Assembly (NCBI RefSeq): GCF_013359905.1
Contig: NZ_JABMCC010000118.1
Location: 310,001-374,000, forward strand
Direction of reading: 5' to 3'
Length of the DNA stretch: 64,000 bases
Source: Paenibacillus taichungensis
GTDB taxonomy: Bacteria > Bacillota > Bacilli > Paenibacillales > Paenibacillaceae
Shown: positions 50,820 to 59,681 of the stretch, piece after piece
Layout: each line of letters opens with the position of its first letter
Position numbering within the stretch: the stretch's first letter is position 1
Program-made: the position numbers and the translations under genes
The notes under the pieces: generated by a model
Database searches by the model: none
What the model saw: only the letters and a program-made list of their open reading frames with translations
Told to the model about the DNA's origin: nothing

Positions 50820-51720
50820 GGTCCGCAACCTCCAAAATCGTAGGATCGTGTGTAGTCATACAGATCGTTACTTGTTCAACTTCAATAATATTGCGAAATA
50901 CAGCCATAACCTGTGCTCCCATTTTGGAATCGAGTTCAGCTGTCGGCTCATCCGCGAGCAATAATCTCGGTCTGTGGGCTATCGCCTTGGCGATGGCCAC
51001 CCGCTGCTGCTCTCCCCCGGACATCTCGAATGGACGGTGCTTGACCCGTTTGGTTAGTCCGACCAGATCCAAACAATGACCTACCCTGTCCTTCCATTCC
51101 GAACGCGGCACGTCCGCCATGCGCAGCGACAGCTCTACATTTTCCCAGGCAGACAACAAAGGCATAAGTGCATACGCCTGAAAAATAAAACCAATTTCTC
51201 TGCGCCGCAAAGCGGTCCGCCGCCGGTCGCCCCAATCCTGAAGAGGCTGGCCGGAGAACAGAATATCTCCACTTGATGGCTGATCCAGCCCACCCAACAT
51301 ATTGAGTAGCGTCGTTTTCCCTGAACCTGACCGCCCTTTCAACATCACCAGCTGTTGCGGGTTCACTTCCATATCGATGCCTTTGAGCACATGAATAATA
51401 CGGCTACCCGTCTGGAAACTGCGATGAACATTGCGAACCTCTAGCACAGGTCCGTCATATGGAGGCAACAGATCCTTCTTGGAGGACTTGGACTTCACTT
51501 CAGGTTCAGCTGCTGCAACCGCAACTTCCTCCTGGCTTGTTTCACTGGTTATGTCGTGCGGATCGATGGATGTATTCTGCGGTTCACTTATGTATGCCGA
51601 TTCCTCCTGCCCGACTGGTTCCCTATGCTCCGTTTGTCCGACTGCACTGTCCTCGCCTGACTGGCTCTTGGCAGGTCTGATTTTGGAAAATAAATTCTTC
51701 ATGCCAGCAATCACGCTCAT
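50782..51720 (-). CDS. MacB/LolD-type ABC ATPase with long acidic N-terminal extension
   Basis: The 312-aa protein begins with about 85 low-complexity acidic residues (SEPQNTSIDPHDI and similar), then a typical domain starting VLEVRNVHRSF: Walker A KGRSGSGKTT, signature MSGGEQQ, Walker B LLLADEPT and H-loop TTHDPT. It is the first gene of the operon. The operon thus encodes two non-identical ATPases and one double permease, suggesting an asymmetric heterodimer. AAGAAAGG abuts the ATG; a GTG two codons later is better spaced. Confidence 0.9.
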   Translation of the reverse strand: MSVIAGMKNLFSKIRPAKSQSGEDSAVGQTEHREPVGQEESAYISEPQNTSIDPHDITSETSQEEVAVAAAEPEVKSKSSKKDLLPPYDGPVLEVRNVHRSFQTGSRIIHVLKGIDMEVNPQQLVMLKGRSGSGKTTLLNMLGGLDQPSSGDILFSGQPLQDWGDRRRTALRRREIGFIFQAYALMPLLSAWENVELSLRMADVPRSEWKDRVGHCLDLVGLTKRVKHRPFEMSGGEQQRVAIAKAIAHRPRLLLADEPTAELDSKMGAQVMAVFRNIIEVEQVTICMTTHDPTILEVADHVYEMADGRFIK

Positions 51721-51787
51721 CCTTTCTTCATATCCCGTTCACTTCATCAAGACACTAAAAATAGAAATCTATTCCATACTACACTGC

Positions 51788-51793
51788 ATTATA
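51788..51793 (-). promoter_or_regulatory. Candidate -10 element of the MacAB-like operon
   Basis: TATAAT on the minus strand, 68 bp before the first gene. No good -35 is visible at 16-18 bp (the nearest is TTGTGA at 9 bp or CTTTTA), so an activator may be needed. Confidence 0.35.
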
Positions 51794-51869
51794 AACGACG
51801 GATCACAACTAAAAGTTACAAGCTTTTTACAACGTTCCCGTGAAAAAGTTAATATTTTGATGAACAAAC

Positions 51870-51898
51870 GAAAAAAGCACCCCAACGAGCGGGATGCC
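51870..51898 (-). terminator. Intrinsic terminator of the pyr operon
   Basis: Minus-strand GCATCCC-GCTCGTT-GGGGTGC followed by TTTTTTC, 94 bp downstream of the pyrE stop. Confidence 0.85.
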
Positions 51899-51991
51899 TC
51901 TTGAATATTCGATGAATTTGCCTCTATGGCGGCAATCATTACAATTTTGATACCGTTCACAAGCAAACCTTTCAATCCGGTGTGAATGATA

Positions 51992-52633
51992 TTATTTACC
52001 AAATGAAGAAGGATCTTCACGCCAGGATTTGAGCAGTTCAAAATCACTTTCCTGGATTGTACCCTCAGCCAAAGCTACATCCATCAGAGCTGTGTAATTG
52101 GACAGAGTTTGCAGCGGAATTCCCGCTTCTTCAAAAGCCTTAATGCCTTTGTCCAGCTGATAGCTGAAAATCGCCAGTACTGCCAGTGGAGTGGCCCCAG
52201 CTACACGTACTGCTTCAGCGGCCTTGATTGAACTGCCACCTGTCGAGATCAGGTCTTCAATGACAACAACCTTCTGCCCCTCAGTGATCAGACCTTCAAT
52301 CAGGTTCTCTTTGCCATGTCCTTTGGCTTTATCGCGAATGTAAGCCATCGGCAGATTCAGCTTTTGCGCCACCCAGGCAGCATGTGGGATACCCGCAGTT
52401 GCAGTACCTGCGATGACTTCTGCATCGGGGTATTGATCACGAATGATCGCAGCAAAAGCTTCAGCGATGTCGTTACGAATCTCGGGATAAGACATCGTTA
52501 GACGATTATCACAATAGATTGGTGATTTGATGCCGGATGTCCAGGTGAATGGCTGCTGCGGACGCAGCGCCACCGCTTTAATTTTCAACAGTTGGGAAGC
52601 AATATGGTTAGGAATCTCAGTAAGTTCGATCAT
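51992..52633 (-). CDS. pyrE: Orotate phosphoribosyltransferase
   Basis: The 213-aa enzyme joins orotate and PRPP to give OMP, step five of UMP synthesis. The PRPP loop VVVIEDLISTGGSS (near 122-135) and AYIRDKAKGHGKENLIEG are the type I PRTase motifs. It is the last gene of the operon and overlaps the pyrF end by four bases (ATGA). Confidence 0.96.
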   Translation of the reverse strand: MIELTEIPNHIASQLLKIKAVALRPQQPFTWTSGIKSPIYCDNRLTMSYPEIRNDIAEAFAAIIRDQYPDAEVIAGTATAGIPHAAWVAQKLNLPMAYIRDKAKGHGKENLIEGLITEGQKVVVIEDLISTGGSSIKAAEAVRVAGATPLAVLAIFSYQLDKGIKAFEEAGIPLQTLSNYTALMDVALAEGTIQESDFELLKSWREDPSSFGK

Positions 52634-53370
52634 GCGTTCAACATCTCCTTCAAAATGGTTTCTGCCGCTTCACGCGGATTGGGAGCGCCCGTAATTGGTC
52701 TGCCTACAACAATGTAATGGCTGCCTCTGACAATGGCTTCACCTGGCGTCAGGACACGAGTCTGGTCTCCGAGTCCACTTCCTGCTGGACGAATGCCTGG
52801 TGTGACCGTGTGAAAATCACTGCCACAGGCTGCGCGGATCGCCGGTACTTCCAGCGGGGAAGCAACGACGCCATCGAGACCTGCCTCATGGGCCAGTCCT
52901 GCATAACGGACTACTGCTGCCTCAACGCTGCCCTGGATGCCGATCTCGGTATTCATCGTTTCCTGACTGGTACTGGTCAGCTGGGTAACCGCAATAATCT
53001 CAGGTCTGCGAAGAGAAGGATCAGCAGCCAGAGCCGCCTCTGCACCTTCACGGGCAGCACGCATCATGCTTGTACCTCCAGCTGCATGCACATTGAACAT
53101 ATCCACTCCCAGACGGGTGATACTTTCAGCACCCCCACGAACCGTGTTGGGAATATCATGCATCTTCACATCAAGGAATACCGAGTACCCCTTCGACTTC
53201 AGCTCGCGAATGAAGTCCGGGCCAGCGGCGTAAAAGAGCTGCATGCCCACCTTCAGATAGCAGGGAATGCCTTCTAAAGCTTGTACCAATTCCTGTGCTT
53301 GCTCTGCTCCGGGATAATCGAGTGCCACCATCAGACGGCCAGCCATTTCGTTGAAATTCGGGTGATTCAT
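52630..53370 (-). CDS. pyrF: Orotidine 5'-phosphate decarboxylase
   Basis: The 246-aa TIM barrel decarboxylates OMP to UMP. LMVALDYPGAEQA starts the barrel, and the catalytic D-x-K-x-x-D is LDVKMHDIPNTV (near 60-71). A C-terminal VVGRPITGAPNPREAA binds the phosphate. Length is typical. It follows carB after a 110-nt gap with a hairpin, at the place where pyrK and pyrD stand in Bacillus. Confidence 0.96.
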   Translation of the reverse strand: MNHPNFNEMAGRLMVALDYPGAEQAQELVQALEGIPCYLKVGMQLFYAAGPDFIRELKSKGYSVFLDVKMHDIPNTVRGGAESITRLGVDMFNVHAAGGTSMMRAAREGAEAALAADPSLRRPEIIAVTQLTSTSQETMNTEIGIQGSVEAAVVRYAGLAHEAGLDGVVASPLEVPAIRAACGSDFHTVTPGIRPAGSGLGDQTRVLTPGEAIVRGSHYIVVGRPITGAPNPREAAETILKEMLNA

Positions 53371-53420
53371 ATTCCAGCGCTCCTTCCAAAAGCTTGATTT
53401 TTCCGTTTTTGCCCGATATA

Positions 53421-53459
53421 AAGGACATCCCGCCAGCCCGAAGGCTGACTGATGTCCTT
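53421..53459 (-). promoter_or_regulatory. Stable hairpin between carB and pyrF
   Basis: AAGGACATC / GATGTCCTT outer stem with an inner CAGCC-TTCG-GGCTG tetraloop hairpin. On the minus strand it is followed by TATATCGGGCAAAAACGG, not a T-run, so it may be an RNA processing or stability element, or a weak terminator lowering pyrFE expression. Confidence 0.6.
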
Positions 53460-53481
53460 GATCAGTGACAAATCGTCTTAT

Positions 53482-56400
53482 TTATTGTACAAGAGCCGGC
53501 ATAGCCTCAGAGGAGAAGTTGATCGTTTGCAGCATGATCAACAGGGCACGGATCGTATCCAGTGAAGTCATACATACAATGCCGTTCTCTACCGCCTCAC
53601 GACGAATACGGAATCCGTCACGCTGCGGGGTTTTGCCTTTGGTCAGCGTGTTGAACACAAAGTTTGCTTCGCCGCTGCGAATCATATCGAGAATATTCGG
53701 CGAACCTTCACTTAATTTATTTACCGTCGTCACCGGAATGTTCGCTGCTTCAAGCGCAGCTGCCGTACCTCCGGTAGCCATGATTTTGTATCCCAGTCTA
53801 TAGAAACCTTCAAGCAGTGGAACAGCTTCCTCTTTGTCTTTGTCGGCTACCGTTACCACGATTGCTCCGGTAGCTGGGATCTTCATGCCTGCACCGATGA
53901 GACCTTTGAACAACGCTTTAGCGTAATTCGGGTCACGACCCATAACCTCACCTGTGGATTTCATCTCAGGTCCAAGCGTTGGTTCCACACGACGCAGCTT
54001 CGCGAAGGAGAAGACCGGAACTTTTACGGAAACATGATCCGATTCAGGCCACAGACCGTCCACATATCCGAGGTCTTTCAGCTTCACGCCCAGAATGGCT
54101 TGTGTTGCCAAGTTCGCCATCGGAATGTTGGTTACTTTGCTCAGGAAAGGTACTGTACGGGATGAACGCGGGTTCACCTCGATGATGTAGACTTCACCCT
54201 TATGGATAACAAACTGGATGTTAACCAAACCGATCGTTTTCAGTTCTTTTGCAATCTTGATTGTAATCTCTACAATTTTCTCTTTGAGATCCTGGGACAG
54301 GTGCTGTGGCGGATAAACCGCGATGGAGTCGCCGGAGTGAACCCCTGCGCGCTCGATATGCTCCATGATCCCCGGAATCAATACCGTTTCACCATCACAG
54401 ATCGCGTCAACCTCAACCTCTTTACCCATCATGTAACGGTCGATCAGGACCGGATGCTCCGGATTGATTTTAACCGCCTGCTCCATATATGTCAGCAATT
54501 CTGCATCGGAGTACACAATCTCCATCGCACGACCGCCGAGTACATAGGAAGGACGAACCAGTACCGGGTAGCCCAGACTTTGAGCCGTTTCAACCGCATC
54601 ATCTACCGAAATGACTGTTTTCCCTTTTGGTTGTGCAATTTCCAGACGGGAGAGCAAACGCTCGAACTTCTTGCGATCCTCTGCCTCATCAATGTTTTCC
54701 AGATCTGTTCCGAGAATCGTTACACCAGCGGCACGCAGTGGTGCTGCCAGGTTGATTGCCGTTTGGCCACCAAACTGTACGATAACACCTACAGGCTGTT
54801 CCTGTTCGATAACGTTCATTACATCTTCGAAGAACAGGGGTTCAAAGTACAAGCGATCCGATGTATTAAAGTCCGTAGACACGGTCTCCGGGTTGTTATT
54901 GATGATAACTGCTTCATAGCCTGCTTTTTGCAGAGCCCATACTGCGTGTACTGTTGAGTAGTCAAACTCAATCCCTTGACCGATCCGGATTGGACCGGAA
55001 CCAAGCACAACTACTTTTTTCTTATCTGAAGGAATGACTTCATTCTCAATTTCGTAAGTAGAGTAGTAATATGGCGTTGTTGCTTCAAATTCAGCTGCAC
55101 ATGTATCTACCATTTTGTAGACTGGACGAAGGTTTTCCTCTTCACGACGTGCTCTGACTTCAGCTTCTTTCGTTAGCGTACCTCCTGGTTGACCTTCAGC
55201 CCGCAGCTCAGCAATGGCACGGTCTGTGAAACCAAGACGCTTCGCTTGATATAAGGTTTCGGAGGACAATTCGGATTCCTCACGAATGCGATCTTCGAAG
55301 CGGATCAGCCCTTCGAGTTTATCCAGGAACCACCAGTCAATCTTCGTCAGATCTTGAAGCTGTTGCAATGTATACCCTCTGCGGAATGCTTCAGCGATCA
55401 GGAAGATACGCTCATCGTCAGCTTTGACCAGACGCTCGTTCAGCGTTTCTTCATCAAGGGTTTCGGCATCTTTCAGATACAGACGGTGTACGCCGATTTC
55501 CAGGGAACGAACAGCTTTATGAATTGACTCTTCGAATGTACGGCCAATCGCCATAACTTCGCCTGTCGCTTTCATCTGTGTACCCAGTTTGCGGTTCGCT
55601 GAGATAAACTTGTCAAACGGCCAGCGTGGGATTTTGCTCACGATATAGTCCAGTGTTGGCTCAAAGCATGCATATGTTTGGCCCGTTACCGGATTCACGA
55701 TTTCGTCCAGTGTGTAACCCATGGCAATTTTGGCAGCCATCTTAGCAATTGGATATCCCGTTGCTTTGGAAGCTAGTGCCGAAGAACGGCTTACCCGTGG
55801 GTTAACTTCGATAACATAGTATTGGAAGCTGTGCGGATCAAGCGCAAACTGTACGTTACATCCACCTTCAATGTTGAGGGCACGGATAATTTTCAGGGAA
55901 GCTGAGCGCAGCATTTGATATTCACGGTCAGACAACGTCTGGCTTGGTGCTACAACGATACTGTCACCTGTATGAACACCTACCGGGTCAAAGTTTTCCA
56001 TGTTGCAGACTACGATACAGTTATCGTTTTTGTCCCGCATAACCTCATACTCGACTTCTTTCATGCCTGCGATGCTCTTCTCAACCAGACATTGACCGAT
56101 CGGGCTATACCGAATACCTGCTACGACTGTCTCACGCAGTTCTTCTTCGTTGGCACAGATTCCGCCGCCTGTTCCGCCAAGCGTGTAAGCTGGACGGACG
56201 ATGATTGGATAACCAATCTCATTCGCAAAATCAAGTGATTCCTCAAGTGTAGTTACGATTACACTCTCAGGTACAGGCTGTTCCAGCTCGCGCATCAGAT
56301 CACGGAACAAGTCACGGTCTTCCGCTTTCTCAATGGAAGTGAGCTGAGTTCCGAGTAGTTTAACATTCTCACGTTCAAGCACACCGGCACGTGCCAGTTC

Positions 56401-56700
56401 CACAGCCATGTTCAGACCTGTTTGACCGCCAAGGGTAGGCAGCAAACCGTCTGGACGTTCCTGACGAATAATTTGCGTTACAAAATCCAGTGTGATTGGC
56501 TCGATGTATACTTTGTCAGCCATGTTGGTATCCGTCATAATCGTAGCCGGGTTGCTGTTGATGAGTACAACTTCCACGCCTTCTTCTTTCAGTGCCTGGC
56601 ATGCTTGTGTACCGGCATAGTCGAACTCGGCCGCTTGACCGATGACGATTGGACCTGAACCAATCACCAGGATTTTTTTGAGATCTTTGTTAATCGGCAT
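53482..56700 (-). CDS. carB: Carbamoyl-phosphate synthase large subunit
   Basis: The 1072-aa protein makes carbamoyl phosphate from bicarbonate, ammonia and two ATP. It has two homologous ATP-grasp halves (starting KKILVIGSGPIVIGQAAEFDY and KKVVVLGSGPIRIGQGIEFDY, quoted by their first residues), an oligomerisation domain between them and a C-terminal MGS-like regulatory domain (about 935-1072). It pairs with CarA, whose gene ends 1 bp upstream. Being in the pyr operon, this is the pyrimidine-specific enzyme (pyrAB of Bacillus). Confidence 0.97.
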   Translation of the reverse strand: MPINKDLKKILVIGSGPIVIGQAAEFDYAGTQACQALKEEGVEVVLINSNPATIMTDTNMADKVYIEPITLDFVTQIIRQERPDGLLPTLGGQTGLNMAVELARAGVLERENVKLLGTQLTSIEKAEDRDLFRDLMRELEQPVPESVIVTTLEESLDFANEIGYPIIVRPAYTLGGTGGGICANEEELRETVVAGIRYSPIGQCLVEKSIAGMKEVEYEVMRDKNDNCIVVCNMENFDPVGVHTGDSIVVAPSQTLSDREYQMLRSASLKIIRALNIEGGCNVQFALDPHSFQYYVIEVNPRVSRSSALASKATGYPIAKMAAKIAMGYTLDEIVNPVTGQTYACFEPTLDYIVSKIPRWPFDKFISANRKLGTQMKATGEVMAIGRTFEESIHKAVRSLEIGVHRLYLKDAETLDEETLNERLVKADDERIFLIAEAFRRGYTLQQLQDLTKIDWWFLDKLEGLIRFEDRIREESELSSETLYQAKRLGFTDRAIAELRAEGQPGGTLTKEAEVRARREEENLRPVYKMVDTCAAEFEATTPYYYSTYEIENEVIPSDKKKVVVLGSGPIRIGQGIEFDYSTVHAVWALQKAGYEAVIINNNPETVSTDFNTSDRLYFEPLFFEDVMNVIEQEQPVGVIVQFGGQTAINLAAPLRAAGVTILGTDLENIDEAEDRKKFERLLSRLEIAQPKGKTVISVDDAVETAQSLGYPVLVRPSYVLGGRAMEIVYSDAELLTYMEQAVKINPEHPVLIDRYMMGKEVEVDAICDGETVLIPGIMEHIERAGVHSGDSIAVYPPQHLSQDLKEKIVEITIKIAKELKTIGLVNIQFVIHKGEVYIIEVNPRSSRTVPFLSKVTNIPMANLATQAILGVKLKDLGYVDGLWPESDHVSVKVPVFSFAKLRRVEPTLGPEMKSTGEVMGRDPNYAKALFKGLIGAGMKIPATGAIVVTVADKDKEEAVPLLEGFYRLGYKIMATGGTAAALEAANIPVTTVNKLSEGSPNILDMIRSGEANFVFNTLTKGKTPQRDGFRIRREAVENGIVCMTSLDTIRALLIMLQTINFSSEAMPALVQ

Positions 56701-56701
56701 G

Positions 56702-57844
56702 TTATTGTGCTCCTTTCACTGCGGCTGCCAGTACGGCTTGACGCGGCTGTTGCGGGTGAGTAATCTTGTGTTCCCGAATCATCTCGATAAAGCGGTCGAA
56801 CAGATAGCTGTTATCATATGGTCCTGGCGCTGCTTCCGGGTGGTACTGAACGGAAAACGCCGGGAATGTTTTATGTTTCAGACCTTCGATGGTCTTATCG
56901 TTATTGTTGATATGTGTCACTTCAAGCTCCGTATTTTTCACGGATTCTTCGTTTACAGTGTAACCGTGGTTCTGAGATGTGATGAAGCAACGTCCGCTCT
57001 CCAGTTCTTTAACCGGGTGGTTTCCGCCACGGTGTCCAAACTTGAGCTTCTCTGTGTCGGCTCCTGCCGCAAGTGCGAACAGTTGGTGACCCAGGCAGAT
57101 TCCGAAGATCGGATATTCGCCGAGCAGTTCACTGATCATTTTAACCGCGTGAGGAACGTCTTTCGGGTCCCCAGGGCCGTTGGACAGCTGGATGCCATCC
57201 GGGTTCATGCGGCGGATTTCGTCCGCTGTTACATCATGCGGAACTACGACAACGTCACAGTTACGTTTGCTGAGTTCACGCAAAATACCTGTTTTTGCAC
57301 CGTAGTCAACCAATACAATGCGTTCAGCCGTTCCCGGGCTGTTGTAAACATGTTGAGTAGAAGTCATAGGAACCTGGTTACGCAGCTCAGCGATGCTGGT
57401 GTCTCCCATCATCTCCAGCAACTCTTCCACAGGTTTCGATCCTGTTGTGAGAATTCCTTTCATTGTGCCGTGGTGACGAATCCGGCGAGTCAGCATCCGT
57501 GTATCAATCTCGCTGATCCCAACGATGCCATACTCTTTAAGCAAATCGTCTACGCTGTATTCCGCACGCCAGTTACTTGGTGTCGGCTCATGACGGCGTA
57601 CCACAAAACCATGTACGAACGGACGAATCGACTCGAAGTCGTCACGCGTAATGCCGTAGTTACCAATCAGTGGGTACGTCATGGTTACGATTTGACCGCA
57701 ATAAGAAGGATCCGAAAGCACCTCTTGATAGCCTGTAATTCCCGTATTAAAAACGACCTCACCTGTTGTTTCACCTTCAGCACCGAATGCTTTCCCGGTG
57801 AACAGTGTGCCGTCTTCCAACAATAATCTTGCCTGTGCCTGCAT
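56702..57844 (-). CDS. carA: Carbamoyl-phosphate synthase small subunit (glutaminase)
   Basis: The 380-aa protein hydrolyses glutamine and passes ammonia to CarB. The class I amidotransferase triad is visible: Cys in GICLGHQLFALAAG, and His-Glu in VQYHPEAAPGP. The N-terminal CPSase_sm domain is complete. GGAGTG precedes the ATG at 57844. It is separated from pyrC by a 406-nt gap holding a very large hairpin. Confidence 0.97.
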   Translation of the reverse strand: MQAQARLLLEDGTLFTGKAFGAEGETTGEVVFNTGITGYQEVLSDPSYCGQIVTMTYPLIGNYGITRDDFESIRPFVHGFVVRRHEPTPSNWRAEYSVDDLLKEYGIVGISEIDTRMLTRRIRHHGTMKGILTTGSKPVEELLEMMGDTSIAELRNQVPMTSTQHVYNSPGTAERIVLVDYGAKTGILRELSKRNCDVVVVPHDVTADEIRRMNPDGIQLSNGPGDPKDVPHAVKMISELLGEYPIFGICLGHQLFALAAGADTEKLKFGHRGGNHPVKELESGRCFITSQNHGYTVNEESVKNTELEVTHINNNDKTIEGLKHKTFPAFSVQYHPEAAPGPYDNSYLFDRFIEMIREHKITHPQQPRQAVLAAAVKGAQ

Positions 57845-58250
57845 CCCATTTCACTCCTCTGTGTTTATCAAAGTTGAATACTTTGAGTTGAACTGGGAGA
57901 CGTTACGTTTGGTGCGGCTTCGTGGGCAGAAAACCCTTTGATCGCTGTTATCCCCGGTTTACTTTGATCCCATTCTTCAAATGGAGTAATCCGGTGATAA
58001 AGGCGAACGCTTTGCTTCTTCGGGTTCTTTCTGCCCACTCCGCAGTTACGTTCGTGTCCAAGTTCAAAAATCATTATTCAACTTTTCTTTGTTTCGTATG
58101 TTTGACTCTCGGCATGGTCTGCCTCGAGTTAGTTGTAAAGATGTTACTGGTGTATAGGTTGTTAATTTAGAGTTATGAAGACTAGTTGTTTGATCAATTA
58201 TTCAAAACCTGATGATGTAATTGATGTAGCGGTTTCAGCAAGGTGCCGTT
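57845..58250 (-). other. Non-coding stretch between pyrC and carA with a 216-nt hairpin
   Basis: Positions 57870-58085 fold on themselves almost completely: AAAGTTGAATA pairs with TATTCAACTTT at the ends, then GTTGAACTGGGAGACG with CGTGTCCAAGTTCAA, GTGGGCAGAAAACCC with GGGTTCTTTCTGCCCAC, and GTTATCCCCGGTTTACT with AGTAATCCGGTGATAA. A 68-codon frame inside it is probably incidental. The remaining part, 58086-58250, shows nothing I can name. It may be a MITE-like repeat or a structured RNA inside the operon mRNA. Confidence 0.6.
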
Positions 58251-59555
58251 TTACTGTTGTACCGTATTATTCCACACGCTTTTGCCGTCCACCCATGTTT
58301 GTGTGGCCCAGCCTTTCAGCTTCCAGCCTGTGAATGGTGTGTTTCTTCCTTTGGTTGCAAACGTTGCAGGATCAACCGCTTTTTCCTCGTTCAGGTCAAT
58401 CATCGTGATGTCCGCAGGTGCTCCCTCTTCCAGTTTGCCAGTATCCAGCCGGAATACCCGTGCCGGATCAGCTGTCATGCGTTTCACGAGGAAGTCTAGG
58501 CTCCAAAGCCCTGTTTCCACAAACTTCGTGTACAACAGCGGGAAAGCTGTTTCGAATCCGACGATGCCGAAAGGTGCCAGCTCCATGCCTTTTGCTTTTT
58601 CTTCTTCGCTATGCGGCGCGTGATCGGTAACGATCATGTCCAGCGTTCCGTCCAGCAAACCTTCGATACAAGCTTGCACATCGCGTGGTGAGCGAAGGGG
58701 CGGGTTCATCTTCCAGTTGGCATCCATACCTGGGATATCCTCATCAGACAATACCAGATGGTGCGGACATACCTCAGCAGTTACTTTAATACCGATGGAC
58801 TTCGCCAGGCGAATCAAGCGAACCGACTGCTCCGTACTTACGTGGCAGACGTGGTAGTGAACTCCCGTTGCTTCTGCAAGCAGGATATCACGGCCTACGT
58901 GGATGGCCTCGGATTCATTTGGGATACCTTTGATACCGTGACGCTTCGAAAACTCGCCTTCTGTCACATATCCGCCAACTACCAATGAGTCGTCTTCACA
59001 GTGAGCGATGACTGGCATATCCATGCTTGCTGCAAGGCTCATAGCATCTTTCATCATTTGAGCGTTTTGTACGCCCACGCCATCATCCGTGAATCCAATC
59101 GCACCCGCTTTTTTCAATGCAGCGAAATCCGTAAGCTCACGTCCAAGCTCGTTCTTCGTAATAGCTGCATAAGGCAGTACTTTTACCAGATCGGCTTCTT
59201 TGGCTTTATCCAAAACCAGCTTAACGACATCCGCGCTGTCGGTTACCGGTCTTGTGTTCGGCATACATGCAATCGTTGTAAAACCGCCTTGTGCTGCCGA
59301 AAGGGCACCCGTCTCGATCGTCTCTTTATGCTCGAATCCAGGCTCACGCAGATGCACATGCATATCAATCAAACCGGGAATGACCAGTTTGCCTGAAGCA
59401 TCGGTTACGCTATGCGCTGATTGCTCTGCTTTCAGTACCGCTTCGTCTTCCACTCCAGCGATCTTTTGAATTTTTCCTTCATCTATAATGATCGTTTTCC
59501 GTTCAAGTTCCCCTTGTTGATTCAAGATGTTCGCGTTCTTTATAATCTGTAGCAT
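58251..59555 (-). CDS. pyrC: Dihydroorotase
   Basis: The 434-aa zinc enzyme closes carbamoyl aspartate to dihydroorotate. The metal ligands are in MHVHLREPG, AHCEDDS, CHVST and TDHAPH, giving the class I dihydroorotase pattern; length fits the family. The start at 59555 follows GGAGGG; a longer frame has no ribosome binding site. Third gene of the operon, after pyrB. Confidence 0.96.
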   Translation of the reverse strand: MLQIIKNANILNQQGELERKTIIIDEGKIQKIAGVEDEAVLKAEQSAHSVTDASGKLVIPGLIDMHVHLREPGFEHKETIETGALSAAQGGFTTIACMPNTRPVTDSADVVKLVLDKAKEADLVKVLPYAAITKNELGRELTDFAALKKAGAIGFTDDGVGVQNAQMMKDAMSLAASMDMPVIAHCEDDSLVVGGYVTEGEFSKRHGIKGIPNESEAIHVGRDILLAEATGVHYHVCHVSTEQSVRLIRLAKSIGIKVTAEVCPHHLVLSDEDIPGMDANWKMNPPLRSPRDVQACIEGLLDGTLDMIVTDHAPHSEEEKAKGMELAPFGIVGFETAFPLLYTKFVETGLWSLDFLVKRMTADPARVFRLDTGKLEEGAPADITMIDLNEEKAVDPATFATKGRNTPFTGWKLKGWATQTWVDGKSVWNNTVQQ

Positions 59556-59681
59556 AATTGCCCTCCGCTTCGGTTCTGTCCGACTTGCCAGATAAGCCGG
59601 ATGATTTTCTTTATCGTGTACCCTCACATTGCTCTATAAGAACTTCCGTCCCGTCAGCCTATGACCCACAGCCAGACCCTG

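Noticed and set aside
56642..57826. 394-aa plus-strand frame
   Set aside because: It is the antisense shadow of carA, whose protein is certain; composition is Cys/His/Arg-rich as expected for a shadow.
57868..58074. 68-aa minus-strand frame inside the large hairpin
   Set aside because: It is confined to the inverted repeat, has no convincing ribosome binding site and could arise by chance; not called as a gene.
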